Counted from the stretch's first letter, positions 52,455-61,840 are shown. The stretch is DNA of 64,000 bases from Modestobacter marinus (GCF_011758655.1 NZ_JAAMPA010000003.1:124001-188000); one strand, 5' to 3'. The notes: generated from the letters alone by a model not told the origin. Numbers and translations are program-made.

Positions 52455-53110
52455 GGGTCCTCCCGTGGTGGGGGTCGTCGGCGCCGCGGGGCCGGCGCGT
52501 CGTCTGCGCCCCGGGCGTCCAGGGCCTCGCTCACGTCGTGCGCCATCTGCAGCACCTGCACCAGCAGCGGTGCGATGGTCGTCCGCAGCGCGAGCAACCC
52601 GCGCGGCGAGCCGCCGCGGGCTGCCTGCGCGGCCCGGATCCGCTCGGCGCGCTCGGTCAGCACCGGGATGAAGCGCAGCGCCATGGTGATCGCCAGGCCC
52701 ACCCGCGCCGGGCGGACGCCGAGCAGCCGCAGCGGTGCGCACAGCCGCTCCACCACCGCCACCATCTCGTTCACCCGGGTCGTCGCGGTGACCACCGCCG
52801 CGGCCAGCACCAGGGCCAGCAGCCGCAGCGCGACGTGCGCGCCGGTGCGCACGTCGGTGGTGAGGGCGTGCACGACCAGCAGCGCGAGGAGCCACCAGCG
52901 CACGGCGCGGGCCTGCCGGGCGAGCACGTCGGCCGGCAGCCGGGCCACCAGGAGCCCCACGCCGAGCACCCCGGCCAGCGCCGCACCCGCCGCGGTCAGC
53001 GTGGGCAGCGCGAACAGCACGACGGCGAGGACGGCGAGGCAGAGCAGCTTGACCCCGGCCGGCAGCCGGTGGACTGGGCTGCGGCGCGGGACGTAGAGGG
53101 CGAGGGTCAC
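52451..53110 (-). CDS. bioN: ECF transporter T component of biotin uptake (BioN)
   Basis: 219-residue membrane protein of the EcfT/CbiQ family with about five helices and a long cytoplasmic coupling helix region. The A-x-x-R-G motifs that contact the ATPase are visible as Q-A-A-R-G-G and E-A-L-D-A-R-G-A. Together with bioM and bioY it forms a vitamin energy-coupling-factor transporter. GTG 53110 overlaps the bioM stop by 4 bases. Confidence 0.9.
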   Translation of the reverse strand: MTLALYVPRRSPVHRLPAGVKLLCLAVLAVVLFALPTLTAAGAALAGVLGVGLLVARLPADVLARQARAVRWWLLALLVVHALTTDVRTGAHVALRLLALVLAAAVVTATTRVNEMVAVVERLCAPLRLLGVRPARVGLAITMALRFIPVLTERAERIRAAQAARGGSPRGLLALRTTIAPLLVQVLQMAHDVSEALDARGADDAPAPRRRRPPPREDP

Positions 53111-53847
53111 CTGCCGGCCATGAGGGCCCGGTACGCGGACACGGCCACCCGCGGGTCGGCGTCCTCGACCACCCGGCCGCCGTCGACCACCAGGACCCGG
53201 TCGAAGCCGTCGAGCAGGTCCAGCTGGTGGGTCACCACGACCACCCGCTGCTCCAGGCCGGCGATCAGCTCGGCGATCCGGCGGGCGTTGACCAGGTCCA
53301 GCAGCGTCGTCGGCTCGTCGAAGACGATCCGGGCCGGCCGCATGACCAGCACACCGGCGATGGCCAGCAGCTGCTTCTGCCCACCGGACAGCAGGTGCGC
53401 GGGGTGGTCGGCGTGCCCGGCCAGTCCGTGGCGGTCCAGCACCTCGGCGACGCGGACGGCGCGCTCCTCGGCCGGCACGCCCTGGTTCTCCAGCCCGTAG
53501 GCGACGTCCTCGGCGACCGTGGGGTGCACGATCTGCGCGTCCGGGTCCTGGAAGACGAAGCCCACCCGGCGGCGCACCGCACGGACCTGGGTGCGGGTGT
53601 CCAGCCCGTCCACCAGCACCCGTCCGGACGTGGGCACGACCAGGCCGTTCAGCAGCCGGGCGAAGGTGCTCTTGCCCGACCCGTTGGCGCCCACCACGCC
53701 GACCCGGCGCTCGGTCAGGGTGAGGTCGATGCCGTCGAGCACGACCCGGTCGCCGTACCGGTGCCCGACCCCCCGCAGCTCGATGCCGCGGTCGGGTTCA
53801 GCAGCGGCGGATGCGGTGTCCACCGCACCCGGACGGCGGAACCTCAC
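53107..53847 (-). CDS. bioM: ECF transporter ATPase of biotin uptake (BioM)
   Basis: ABC ATPase of 246 residues from GTG 53847, chosen because it overlaps the bioY stop as GTGA (GTG 53823 would be shorter). Walker A is G-A-N-G-S-G-K-S-T, the Q-loop F-V-F-Q-D-P-D-A-Q, the signature L-L-S-G-G-Q-K-Q, and Walker B R-I-V-F-D-E-P-T. The Q-loop sequence Q-D-P-D-A-Q is typical of ECF ATPases, which use one ATPase as a homodimer here. Confidence 0.92.
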   Translation of the reverse strand: MRFRRPGAVDTASAAAEPDRGIELRGVGHRYGDRVVLDGIDLTLTERRVGVVGANGSGKSTFARLLNGLVVPTSGRVLVDGLDTRTQVRAVRRRVGFVFQDPDAQIVHPTVAEDVAYGLENQGVPAEERAVRVAEVLDRHGLAGHADHPAHLLSGGQKQLLAIAGVLVMRPARIVFDEPTTLLDLVNARRIAELIAGLEQRVVVVTHQLDLLDGFDRVLVVDGGRVVEDADPRVAVSAYRALMAGR

Positions 53848-54407
53848 CGAGCGCCAGCGGCCCGCCGCGGACGCTCGATCACGGGGTAGCTGCGCCGGAC
53901 GACGTCGGCGATGGCGGCCGCGACGAAGGCCTTGACCAGGTCGCCGGGGACGAAGACGGCGGCGCCGCTCCACAGCGCGGTGTCCCACGGGAGCCCGGCG
54001 ACGGCCTTGAGCACCGGGACGCCGATCGCGTAGACGACCACGATGCCGCCGATGACGTTGGCCACCATGCCGACGGCGACGTTGTAGCGGGACCAGGTCC
54101 GCTCGGTGAGCCAGCCGATGACGGCGGCGGCGAGCGGCCAGCTGTAGAGGTAGCCGGCGGAGGCCCCGGCGAAGGGGGCCAACCCGCCGGCGCCGCTGGC
54201 CAGCAGCGGGAGACCGATCGCCACGAGCACGAGGAACAGCAGGACGGCGAGGAACCCGCGGCGGGCACCCAGGACGCTGCCGGCGAGCATGACGCCCAGC
54301 GTCTGCGCCGTGATCGGCACCGGGCCGATGTTGATCGCGGGCAACGTGCCCAGCACCGCGATGATCGCGGCGAAGAGAGCCACGTACGCGAGGTCACGGG
54401 TCTTCAC
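53844..54407 (-). CDS. bioY: Biotin transporter substrate-binding protein BioY
   Basis: S component of 187 residues with about six helices that binds biotin at the membrane. Hallmarks of BioY are the N-terminal A-L-F-A-A-I-I-A-V-L-G, the P-V-P-I-T-A-Q-T-L-G-V-M-L-A-G loop, Y-L-Y-S-W-P and the C-terminal P-G-D-L-V-K-A. GTG 54407 has GGAGG upstream. Expressed with bioM, bioN and the MOSC gene. It would supply biotin for AccA1 and other carboxylases. TATCTT about 55-60 bases upstream is a possible -10. Confidence 0.93.
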   Translation of the reverse strand: MKTRDLAYVALFAAIIAVLGTLPAINIGPVPITAQTLGVMLAGSVLGARRGFLAVLLFLVLVAIGLPLLASGAGGLAPFAGASAGYLYSWPLAAAVIGWLTERTWSRYNVAVGMVANVIGGIVVVYAIGVPVLKAVAGLPWDTALWSGAAVFVPGDLVKAFVAAAIADVVRRSYPVIERPRRAAGAR

Positions 54408-54957
54408 GACGGTTCCTCCACAGGCAGCGGGAGGGCGGCAGGCCCCCGGCGGAAGATACCGGAGACGGGGTGTCACGCCGGAGTCCGGGCGGCGGGGGAG
54501 CGCCGCTCCCGATCGCGGTGGTGATCGCTCCGGGTGCCTGGCCGCTCACCTGCAGGTACGTCCACCGGTTTGCTGGGCCTCCCCGAGGCGTGTTGTCTGG
54601 GGCCCCTGAGCCCCCTCGGCGAAGGCGGAACAAGGCATGGCAACCGGGTGGTGGGCGTCGCTGTGGTCACGAGGACGCCCGGCGTCGCCGGTCTCCCCAC
54701 CGGAGCCCTCGCGGCGACCGGACGGGGCGGCCGACGACGGCACCCGGTCGACGCGGACGCCTCCGTCCGGTGAGGCCTCCGGCGAGGTGGCTCGGCAGGG
54801 CCCACCAGGAGGTGTCCCCGGTGCCGGTACGGCACCGGGGGCACGACCGAGCCCCGTGCACCACCAGGCGCCCGGCCCGTCCGGCCGACCCCGATCACCT
54901 GACCTGGTGCGCAGCACACCGCTGCGTCCCCCACCGAGAACGACAGGAGCCCCCTCC
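54408..54957. other. Gene-free divergent region between bioY and the Roadblock gene
   Basis: 550 bases without a convincing gene. A long frame entering from 54637 runs into the Roadblock frame, but its composition is unlike a gene and it lacks a proper ribosome site. A 15-bp stem-loop lies at 54812-54844 (loop GTA, one G-U pair), possibly a terminator or leader structure for the Roadblock gene. Near 54600 are several short GGGG/CCCC pairings. No known riboswitch was recognised. Confidence 0.5.
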
Positions 54958-55326
54958 GTGGCACAACTCGACAACGTCATCGCCGACCTGCTCGCGATCG
55001 ACGGCGCCAGCGGCGCCGCGATCGTCGACATCGACAGCGGGATGGCCCTCGCGGCCGGCGGCACCCCGGGGTTCGACCTCAACGTCGCCGCTGCCGGGAA
55101 CTCCAACGTGGTGCGCGCCAAGCTCCGCACCATCGCCGACCTGGAGCTCAAGGACGAGATCGAGGACGTCCTCATCACGCTGCAGGGCCAGTACCACCTG
55201 ATCAACGTGCTCAAGGGCGAGGGCAACTCCGGGCTGTTCATCTACCTGGTCCTCAACCGCGTCACGGCGAACCTGGCGCTCGCCCGGCACAAGCTGCGGG
55301 CCGTCGCCGCCGGCGTCGCCGTCTGA
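54958..55326 (+). CDS. Stand-alone Roadblock/LC7-like protein
   Basis: 122 residues, alpha/beta, resembling Roadblock/LC7 (MglB-like) proteins: G-A-A-I-V-D-I-D-S-G-M-A-L-A-A-G-G near 18-34, L-K-D-E-I-E-D-V-L-I-T-L, and L-I-N-V-L-K-G-E-G-N-S-G-L-F-I-Y-L-V-L near 81-99. These bind small GTPases or act as dimeric scaffolds. No GTPase or DUF742 partner gene is adjacent, unlike the CvnA-D operons of actinobacteria. GTG 54958 has GACAGGAG upstream. Confidence 0.75.
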   Translation: MAQLDNVIADLLAIDGASGAAIVDIDSGMALAAGGTPGFDLNVAAAGNSNVVRAKLRTIADLELKDEIEDVLITLQGQYHLINVLKGEGNSGLFIYLVLNRVTANLALARHKLRAVAAGVAV

Positions 55327-55329
55327 GGA

Positions 55330-55382
55330 AGGGCCCCCGCTCCCTCGTCTCGTGCGTGCGCGGGACGAGGGGACGGGGCCCT
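55330..55382 (+). terminator. Terminator after the Roadblock gene
   Basis: AGGGCCCC (55330-55337) pairs with GGGGCCCT (55375-55382), and an inner CCCTCGTC/GACGAGGG stem (55342-55349/55364-55371) extends it. It follows the stop codon within six bases and shares the leading GGAAGG with the hairpins after ettA. Confidence 0.75.
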
Positions 55383-55470
55383 CCCGTCGACGGTGGACCC
55401 TCGGCGGAACACGGCGCGCGGCGCCGACGCACCGCCCGGACGGGGCGGTAGGCGCCGACGCCGACCGGGC

Positions 55471-57009
55471 TCAGGCCGCGCTGTGGGTGCTGGTGGCCTC
55501 GGCGATCCGTTCGCGGACCGCGGCGACGGGGAGGCCGCTCGTGTCGATCCAGTGTGCGACGCGTCCGCTGGAGACGATGCCGACCCGGTCACAGCACTCG
55601 GCGAGTTCGTCAGGGTCCACGGACACGACGACGACGGACGTCCCCCGTCCGGTCGCCTCGTCCAGCATCCGGCGCACCTGCTCCCGGGCCAGGACGTCCA
55701 GGCCGCGGGTGGGCTCGTGCAGCACGACGACGTCCTCGGTGGAGGTGGCCATCCACCGCGCGAGCGCGAGCTTGTGCTGGTCCCCGCCGGACAGTGCGCC
55801 GAAGACGGTGCGGATGCTGAGGGTCTTCACGTCCATCCGGTGGACGGTCCGGATCACCCCGCGCAGGGTGGCGATCTCCTTCTGCAGGTCCGGCAGTGCG
55901 CCCCGCCGCTCCTGGGTGAGCGTCCGTGCGATGGTCTCGCCGGGGTCGACACCGTAGGCGTCCTCGTCCGGGCGGTACGCGGGCAGCCGCAGGGTGCCGT
56001 CCTCGACCGGTGAGCCGAGCGAGCGGGGCTGACCGTGCAGCAGGAGCTCGTCGGTGACCGCCGGCAGCTCCCCGGACAGTGCCCCGGCGATCTCGCCGAC
56101 GCCGGAGGAACGGTGCCCGGTCAGGCCGACCACCTCGCCCCGGTGCACCAGCAGGTCGACGCCCTGGACGGTGCCGGGCACCCGGAGGTTGCGCACCTCC
56201 AGGGCCACCTCGTCGGCCGGTGCCGCCCGGGACCCGGCCGGCGAGACGGCGACCTCCCGGGTCCGGGGAGGGGCCGGGGCGACCCGGGGCGCGGGCAGCA
56301 CCGGTTCGCCCACCGTCTCGGCGGCGAGCCGCACGGGGTCGAGGGTGTCGGCCGGGCTGTCGAGGGCGATCCGGCCGTCCCGCAGCACCAGCACCCGGTC
56401 GACCACCTCGAGCATCTCCGGCAACCGGTGGCTGATGTACAGCACGCCCCGGCCCTGGCGCACCAGCCGGGCGGTGACGGCGTGCAGGGCGCTGACCTCC
56501 ACGGGCAGCAGCGCCGCCGACACCTCGTCCAGCACCACCAGCCGGGTGTCCTCGGCGAGCACGCGGGCGACCTCCACCACGCCGTGCAGGAAGTGCGGCA
56601 GCTCACCGACCAGGGTGTCCGGGTCGACGTCGAGGGTGACCTCGCTGAGCAGCACCTGCGCCTGCCGGCGCAGCTCGGCCCGCGGTCGCCCGGCCTGCGG
56701 CGTCCCGCGGAAGACCGCCTGGGCGACGGTGAGCGCAGGGTCGATCCGGACGAGCTGCTCGACCACCCCGACGCCCAGCTGGCGGGCGTCCCCGGTCGAC
56801 AGCGGGGCGTAGGGGCGGCGCCGCAGGGTCATGACCCCCGAGTCGGCCGCGGTGATGCCGGCCAGGATGTCCCCGAGGGTCGACTTGCCCGCGCCGTTGG
56901 TGCCGACGAGCCCGACGACCTCACCCTCGGCGAGGCTGAAGGTGACGTCCCGCAGGACCCGACGGGCACCGAACGACTTGGTCAGACCGTCGACCTGCAA
57001 CAGCGTCAT
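55471..57009 (-). CDS. Orphan sugar-type ABC transporter ATPase (double NBD)
   Basis: 512 residues with two NBDs as in RbsA/MglA/XylG sugar importers. NBD1 has Walker A G-T-N-G-A-G-K-S-T and Walker B L-V-V-L-D-E, but its expected L-S-x-G-E-Q signature is replaced by V-G-E-L-P-H-F-L-H. NBD2 has G-H-R-S-S-G-V-G-E and the intact signature A-L-S-G-G-D-Q-H-K-L-A. Only one composite site may be active, as in known sugar ATPases. No permease or binding-protein gene is nearby. ATG 57009 is chosen for family N-terminus; GTG 57045 is also possible. Confidence 0.85.
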   Translation of the reverse strand: MTLLQVDGLTKSFGARRVLRDVTFSLAEGEVVGLVGTNGAGKSTLGDILAGITAADSGVMTLRRRPYAPLSTGDARQLGVGVVEQLVRIDPALTVAQAVFRGTPQAGRPRAELRRQAQVLLSEVTLDVDPDTLVGELPHFLHGVVEVARVLAEDTRLVVLDEVSAALLPVEVSALHAVTARLVRQGRGVLYISHRLPEMLEVVDRVLVLRDGRIALDSPADTLDPVRLAAETVGEPVLPAPRVAPAPPRTREVAVSPAGSRAAPADEVALEVRNLRVPGTVQGVDLLVHRGEVVGLTGHRSSGVGEIAGALSGELPAVTDELLLHGQPRSLGSPVEDGTLRLPAYRPDEDAYGVDPGETIARTLTQERRGALPDLQKEIATLRGVIRTVHRMDVKTLSIRTVFGALSGGDQHKLALARWMATSTEDVVVLHEPTRGLDVLAREQVRRMLDEATGRGTSVVVVSVDPDELAECCDRVGIVSSGRVAHWIDTSGLPVAAVRERIAEATSTHSAA

Positions 57010-57163
57010 GGGCGGGCGAGCCTCCGTCGAGAGGGTCCCCGACACGGGTCGGCGGACGGTGGTCCCAGCGCCCCCCCGCGACGCTGTGCAACCACTCAGA
57101 TGCTACCGGCTGCGGAGCGGGCCGCCTCCCGGGCGGACGGGTGCTGCCCGCCCCCGAGGGGGC

Positions 57164-58750
57164 TCAGGAGCTCAGCCACACCGCCGCGTCGACCGGCACC
57201 GACCCGTCGGCGACCGGGGCGCTGGACAGCAGCACCCGGCCCTCCGGGAGCGGCACCGGCGCGGCCGAGAGGTTGAGCAGGCACACCAGCCCACCGGGTC
57301 GCCGGAACACCAGGCAGCCCTCCGGTGCCGGCAGCCACTCCACGCCGTCGCCCCCGAACTCCGCGGAGCTGCGGCGGAGCGCCAACGCCGTCCGGTACAG
57401 CGACAGCATCGAGTCGGCGTCGGCCGCCTGGGCCTCGGCCGTCAGCGGCGCCCAGCCAGGGGGCATCGGCAGCCAGGTGTCGGCGGTCGTGGAGAAGCCG
57501 TACGGCGGCTGCTCGCCGGACCACGGGACCGGCACCCGGCAGCCGTCCCGGCCGCGCTCGGTCCGTCCGGACCGCTCCCAGATCGGGTCCTGGAGCACCT
57601 CGTCGGGCAGGTCGACGTCGGGCATGCCGAGCTCGTCGCCGTTGTAGACGTAGGCGACGCCGGGCAGGGCCAGCTGGAGTAGTGCGGCTGCCCGGGCCCG
57701 CCGCGTGCCGACCTCGCCGCCGCCGTAGCGGGTGACGTGCCGGGGACGGTCGTGGTTGGACAGCACCCAGCAGGCCGGCGCCGGGGTGGTGGCGACCGTG
57801 GCCAGCGAGTGCTCGATCGCCGAGCGCAGCTCATCGGCGTCCCACTCGGCGGTCAGCAGCCGGAAGTTGAACGCCAGGTGCAGCTCGTCCGGGCGCAGGT
57901 ACTGGGCCAGCCGCTCGTCGTCGAAGACCCAGACCTCGCCCACCGCCATCCGGTCGGGGTACTGGTCCAGCACCGTGCGCACCCGCTGGTGCAGGGCGTG
58001 CACGTGGTCCTGGTCGAACCGCAGGTCGCCGGGGCCGTCGTCGGCGAACAGGCCGGTGTCCTCGGCGGGGACCATGTCCGGCAGCCCGGCGGGCTTGGCC
58101 ATCCCGTGCGCCACGTCGATCCGGAAGCCGTCCACCCCGCGGTCCAGCCAGAAGTGCAGGGTCTCCTCGAGGTCGGCGACGACCTCGGCGTTGGCGTAGT
58201 CCAGGTCGGGCTGCTCGGGGGCGAACAGGTGCAGGTACCACTGGCCGTCGGGCACCCGGGTCCACGCCGGGCCGCCGAAGACCGAGGGCCAGTTGTTCGG
58301 CGGCTGGGCGCCGTCCGGGCCGGACCCGTCGCGGAAGAAGTATCGGTCCCGCGCCGGCGAGCCGGGCGGGGCGGCCAGCGCCTCGGCGAACCACTCGTGG
58401 TCGTGTGAGCTGTGGTTGGGCACCAGGTCGATCGTCACCCGCAGGCCCAGCGCATGGGCGTCGGCCAGCAGCGCGTCGAAGCCGGCCAGGTCGCCGAACA
58501 CCGGCTCCACCCCGCGGGGGTCGGCGACGTCGTACCCGTGGTCGTGCATCGGGGAGGGGTAGAACGGCGTGATCCACAGCGCGTCGACCCCGAGCTCGGC
58601 GAGGTACGGCAGGTGCGCCCGGATGCCGGCCAGGTCGCCGACGCCGTCGCCGGTGGCGTCGGCGAAGCTGCGCACGTAGACCTGGTAGAACACCGCCTCC
58701 CGCCACCAGTCGGCGGTCGCGGGGGAGACGGGCGTCGGGTGCTGGCTCAG
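57164..58750 (-). CDS. GH13 alpha-glucosidase with probable CTG start
   Basis: Family GH13 alpha-glucosidase/oligo-1,6-glucosidase of 528 residues. The triad is Asp212 in F-R-I-D-V-A-H (nucleophile), Glu272 in V-G-E-V-W-V (acid/base) and Asp334 in S-N-H-D-R. The only ATG/GTG/TTG in frame near the N-terminus is GTG 58693, but it would remove the conserved W-W-R-E-A-V-F-Y-Q-V-Y strand start. The sequence upstream is open back to CTG 58750, which has GAGGAG six bases upstream. So CTG is the likely start, with N-terminus S-Q-H-P-T-P-V-S-P. Hydrolyses maltodextrin or trehalose-like oligosaccharides in the cytoplasm. Confidence 0.82.
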   Translation of the reverse strand: MSQHPTPVSPATADWWREAVFYQVYVRSFADATGDGVGDLAGIRAHLPYLAELGVDALWITPFYPSPMHDHGYDVADPRGVEPVFGDLAGFDALLADAHALGLRVTIDLVPNHSSHDHEWFAEALAAPPGSPARDRYFFRDGSGPDGAQPPNNWPSVFGGPAWTRVPDGQWYLHLFAPEQPDLDYANAEVVADLEETLHFWLDRGVDGFRIDVAHGMAKPAGLPDMVPAEDTGLFADDGPGDLRFDQDHVHALHQRVRTVLDQYPDRMAVGEVWVFDDERLAQYLRPDELHLAFNFRLLTAEWDADELRSAIEHSLATVATTPAPACWVLSNHDRPRHVTRYGGGEVGTRRARAAALLQLALPGVAYVYNGDELGMPDVDLPDEVLQDPIWERSGRTERGRDGCRVPVPWSGEQPPYGFSTTADTWLPMPPGWAPLTAEAQAADADSMLSLYRTALALRRSSAEFGGDGVEWLPAPEGCLVFRRPGGLVCLLNLSAAPVPLPEGRVLLSSAPVADGSVPVDAAVWLSS

Positions 58751-58837
58751 CGGGGGCTCCTCGGGTCGTGCGGTCGGATGGCGCTGCTGCCGGGACCGGC
58801 CGCGGGCGCGCAGGAGGTGGGGGGGCGGCGGGCTCCC

Positions 58838-59236
58838 TCAGCGGTTCTGCATGCTGTGCGCCGCCATCTCCAGGTAACCCCACAACGTGGCGTCCTGCTC
58901 GGCGGTGAGCCCCAGCGAGTCGACGGCGGCGCGCATGTGGGTCAGCCACGCGTCCCGGGCCGCGGCGTCGACGGCGAAGGGGGCGTGCCGCATCCGCAGG
59001 CGGGGGTGCCCACGCTCCTCGGAGTAGGTGCGCGGCCCGCCCCAGTACTGCTCCAGGAACATCCGCAGCCGGGTTTCGGCGCCGTCCCAGTCGTCGGCCG
59101 GGTACATCGGGCGCAGGACCGGGTCCTCCCGGACCGCGCCGTAGAAGTGCGCGACGAGGGTGCGGAAGGTCTGCTCGCCGCCGATCTCGTCGTAGAAGCT
59201 GTCCGCCGAGGGCAGCGACCGGCTCGTCTCGCTCAT
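58838..59236 (-). CDS. glbO: Group II truncated haemoglobin (GlbO-like)
   Basis: 132-residue trHbII. The proximal His is in R-M-R-H-A-P-F (His84). F-Y-G at about 31-33 carries the CD1 Tyr (Tyr32), and Trp at L-W-G-Y-L-E is the G8 Trp, both typical of group [13 protein letters not shown] is the EF loop. Binds O2 or NO and probably has oxidative-stress or NO dioxygenase activity. ATG 59236 overlaps the MFS stop by 4 bases. Confidence 0.9.
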   Translation of the reverse strand: MSETSRSLPSADSFYDEIGGEQTFRTLVAHFYGAVREDPVLRPMYPADDWDGAETRLRMFLEQYWGGPRTYSEERGHPRLRMRHAPFAVDAAARDAWLTHMRAAVDSLGLTAEQDATLWGYLEMAAHSMQNR

Positions 59237-60636
59237 GACTGCGATGGTCCCCCAGGGACCGGCGCGGGGCTCACGCGGGCAGTGACCTCCGCGGGTCGGC
59301 TGCGCCGCAGGGCGATGAGCGGGACGACGACGACGACCAGGCCGATGCCGCCCGACAGCGCCACCACCGTGCTCGGTGCCAGCGCCTCGGCGCCGAGCCC
59401 GGCCAGCACGACACCGAGCCCCTGGACGCCGGCGAGCCCGGCGGCCGCCACGCCGAACGCCCGCCCGCGGTAGGCGCTGGGGACGGCCTGCACGAAGGCG
59501 ACGTTCAGCGGGATGGAGCAGGCGCCGCCGACCCCGGCGACGAAGAAGAGCGCCACCACGGCGGTGAAGGCGGCGGTGCCGGTGCCCAGCCACACCGGCA
59601 CCAGGCCGGCCAGCAGCACGCCGCCGAGGGACAGGGCCACCAGCGGGGCCAGCAGCCGCTCGCGGACGTGCGGCGGGCAGAACCGGCCCACGACCACGCC
59701 GCCGACGGCGGTGCCGGCCGGCGCGGCGGCCAGCAGGACGCCGGTGGCGGCGGTCGTGCCCTGCAGCTGCAGGCCCAGCGGGGTGGCGATGCCCTCCGGG
59801 GCGTTGACGAACAGCGCCGCCACCCAGAGGACGCCGACGATGGACAGCAGCCGCGGGCTGGCGGCGACGAAGCGCATGCCGCTGGCGGTCTCCCGCCACA
59901 GCGAACCGACCCCTGCCTCCGCGTCGGCAGCGCCCGGTGCCGGGCGGGGCCGGAGGCCCAGGGACAGCCAGCCGGCGGAGACCGCGAACGTGGCGGCGTT
60001 GAGCAGCAGGGCGGCCGACGGGGAGAAGTGCAGCAGCAGGGCACCGCCGAGCAGGAAGCCGATCAGCTGGGCGACCTGGGCGGTGATGCCGGTCAGCGAG
60101 GTGGCCACGGCGTAGCGGTCGTCCTCCAGCACGTCGGCCATCAGCGCCGACCGGGCCGCCTCGAACGGCGGCGAGCACAGCGACACCAGCAGCAGCAGGC
60201 CCAGCAGCAGCGGCAGCGGCATGCCCGGGACGGCCATGCCGGCCACCAGCACCGCGCGGACGACGTCGCTGGTGATGAGCACCCGGTGCCGGGGGAGCCG
60301 GTCGGCCAGTGCGGCCAGCACCGGCCCGCCCAGGATCCACGGCAGGTAGCTGATGCCGAAGGTGATCGCCGACAGCAGCGCCGACTGGGTGCGCTGGTAG
60401 ACGAGCACGGTGAGCGCCACCCGGGCGAGCTCGTCGCCGATGGTGGAGAGCAGGTAGGAGCCGAAGAGCGGCCGGAACTCGGCGACCGCGAAGACCTGCC
60501 CGTAGGTGGCCGGCCGGCTGGTCCCGCGGCCCGCCCGAGGGCGGGGCCGGCTCAGCAGCGTCCCCTGTCGCCGGGGGCGGCGATCACCGCTCGTGCCCGT
60601 TCCATGACGCGGGAGTGTGGCAGGTCGGTGGTGCAC
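59233..60636 (-). CDS. MFS transporter (Bacteroides/actinobacterial efflux type)
   Basis: Twelve-helix major facilitator; 467 residues from GTG 60636, though the 40-residue hydrophilic, Arg-rich leader suggests a later start. [14 protein letters not shown] and [12 protein letters not shown] match MFS TM1-2/loop motifs, and [12 protein letters not shown] the TM4-5 region. Resembles macrolide/multidrug exporters. ATGA overlap with the haemoglobin gene means the two are translated together. Divergent from the binding lipoprotein, 205 bases apart. Confidence 0.82.
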   Translation of the reverse strand: MHHRPATLPRHGTGTSGDRRPRRQGTLLSRPRPRAGRGTSRPATYGQVFAVAEFRPLFGSYLLSTIGDELARVALTVLVYQRTQSALLSAITFGISYLPWILGGPVLAALADRLPRHRVLITSDVVRAVLVAGMAVPGMPLPLLLGLLLLVSLCSPPFEAARSALMADVLEDDRYAVATSLTGITAQVAQLIGFLLGGALLLHFSPSAALLLNAATFAVSAGWLSLGLRPRPAPGAADAEAGVGSLWRETASGMRFVAASPRLLSIVGVLWVAALFVNAPEGIATPLGLQLQGTTAATGVLLAAAPAGTAVGGVVVGRFCPPHVRERLLAPLVALSLGGVLLAGLVPVWLGTGTAAFTAVVALFFVAGVGGACSIPLNVAFVQAVPSAYRGRAFGVAAAGLAGVQGLGVVLAGLGAEALAPSTVVALSGGIGLVVVVVPLIALRRSRPAEVTARVSPAPVPGGPSQS

Positions 60637-60841
60637 CGTCGATCACCGGCGGTGGAGGCGGTCGGCGTGCCGTCCGCGTTCCGGTACCGACAGGCTCGGC
60701 AGCCGTCCGGATGGTGGCTGCCACGAGGCGGAAGGGCCCGTTGACGTGACCTGCCTCACGACCTAGCGTCCGCCGCCACCCGTCCGAACGTCGACCCGCA
60801 GCGCCGTGCGCCGGGGGTGGCGAGACCCCCTGGAGGAACGC

Positions 60842-61840
60842 GTGCGCAGGACGTCGAAGAGCTCGATGGTGCTGGGCTCGATGGTGATCGGCGCCCTGGT
60901 GCTCGCCGGTTGTGGCGGCGGGGACGACGACGCGGCCGAGCCCGCGGCCTCCGGCGCGGGGTCCGCTGAGCTGACCACCGTGCGGGTGGGCGCGATCCCG
61001 ATCGTGGACGTCGCACCCCTGTACCTCGGCCAGGAGGTCGGGATCTTCGCCGACCACGGCCTGGAGGTGGAGCCCTTCCTGGCGCAGGGCGGTGCCGCCA
61101 TCGTCCCGGCGGTGCTCTCCGGGGAGGCCGAGTTCGGCTTCTCCAACATCACCAGCCTGCTGCAGGCCGAGTCGCGGGACGTCCCGCTGGCCCTGGTCGC
61201 ACCGGGCTCGGCCGCCAGCGGTGACCCGGCTGCCGACTTCGCGGCGGTGATCGTGCCGGCCGACAGCCCGGTGCAGGAGCCGGCCGACCTGGCCGGGACG
61301 AGGGTCGCGATCAACTCGATCAACAACATCAGCGACACCGTCGTCCGGGAGACGGTCCGGCAGGACGGTGGCGACCCCTCCTCCATCCAGTTCGTGGAGC
61401 TGGCGTTCCCCAACATGGTCGCCGCGGTCGCCGACGGCTCGGTGGACGCGGCGTTCGCGGTGGAGCCGTTCGCCACCGTCGGGGTCAGCCAGGGCATGCG
61501 GGTGGTCGCCGCGCCCTACACCCTGACCGACGAGGCGCTCACCGTCGCCGGGTACTTCACCTCCGACCAGTACGCCGCGGAGGAGCCGGAGACCGTGCAG
61601 GCGTTCGCCGACGCCATGGCCGAGGCCCAGCAGTACGCCACCGAGCACCCCGACGCGGTGCGCGAGGTGCTCGGCTCCTACACGAACATCGAGCCGGCGA
61701 TCGCCCAGGAGCTCACGCTGCCCAGCTACCAGACCGAGGTCGACCGGGGCTCGGTGGAGCGGTTGCTGGAACTCGGCGTCGAGGACGGGATCATCCCCGA
61801 GGGCGTGGACCTGGACAACGTCTTCGCCGATCTGCAGTGA
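60842..61840 (+). CDS. Orphan ABC transporter substrate-binding lipoprotein (NMT1/THI5/SsuA type)
   Basis: 332 residues. A signal peptide ends in the lipobox L-V-L-A-G-C (Cys23). The mature part is a type-2 periplasmic binding protein: A-P-L-Y-L-G-Q-E-V-G-I-F-A-D-H-G-L-E-V, L-S-G-E-A-E-F-G-F-S-N-I-T-S-L, V-A-I-N-S-I-N-N-I-S-D. It resembles receptors for sulfonates, nitrate, thiamine precursors or pyrimidines. GTG 60842 has GGAGG upstream. No permease or ATPase gene adjoins it. Confidence 0.88.
   Translation: MRRTSKSSMVLGSMVIGALVLAGCGGGDDDAAEPAASGAGSAELTTVRVGAIPIVDVAPLYLGQEVGIFADHGLEVEPFLAQGGAAIVPAVLSGEAEFGFSNITSLLQAESRDVPLALVAPGSAASGDPAADFAAVIVPADSPVQEPADLAGTRVAINSINNISDTVVRETVRQDGGDPSSIQFVELAFPNMVAAVADGSVDAAFAVEPFATVGVSQGMRVVAAPYTLTDEALTVAGYFTSDQYAAEEPETVQAFADAMAEAQQYATEHPDAVREVLGSYTNIEPAIAQELTLPSYQTEVDRGSVERLLELGVEDGIIPEGVDLDNVFADLQ

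Noticed and set aside
54637-54957. Upstream extension of the Roadblock gene to ATG 54637
   Set aside because: The added 107 residues are low-complexity Pro/Arg/Gly, the family begins at A-Q-L-D-N, and GTG 54958 has a good GACAGGAG site.
54408-54957. Riboswitch or BioQ/BirA operator upstream of bioY
   Set aside because: No recognisable riboswitch consensus or biotin-repressor dyad was seen by eye in this stretch.
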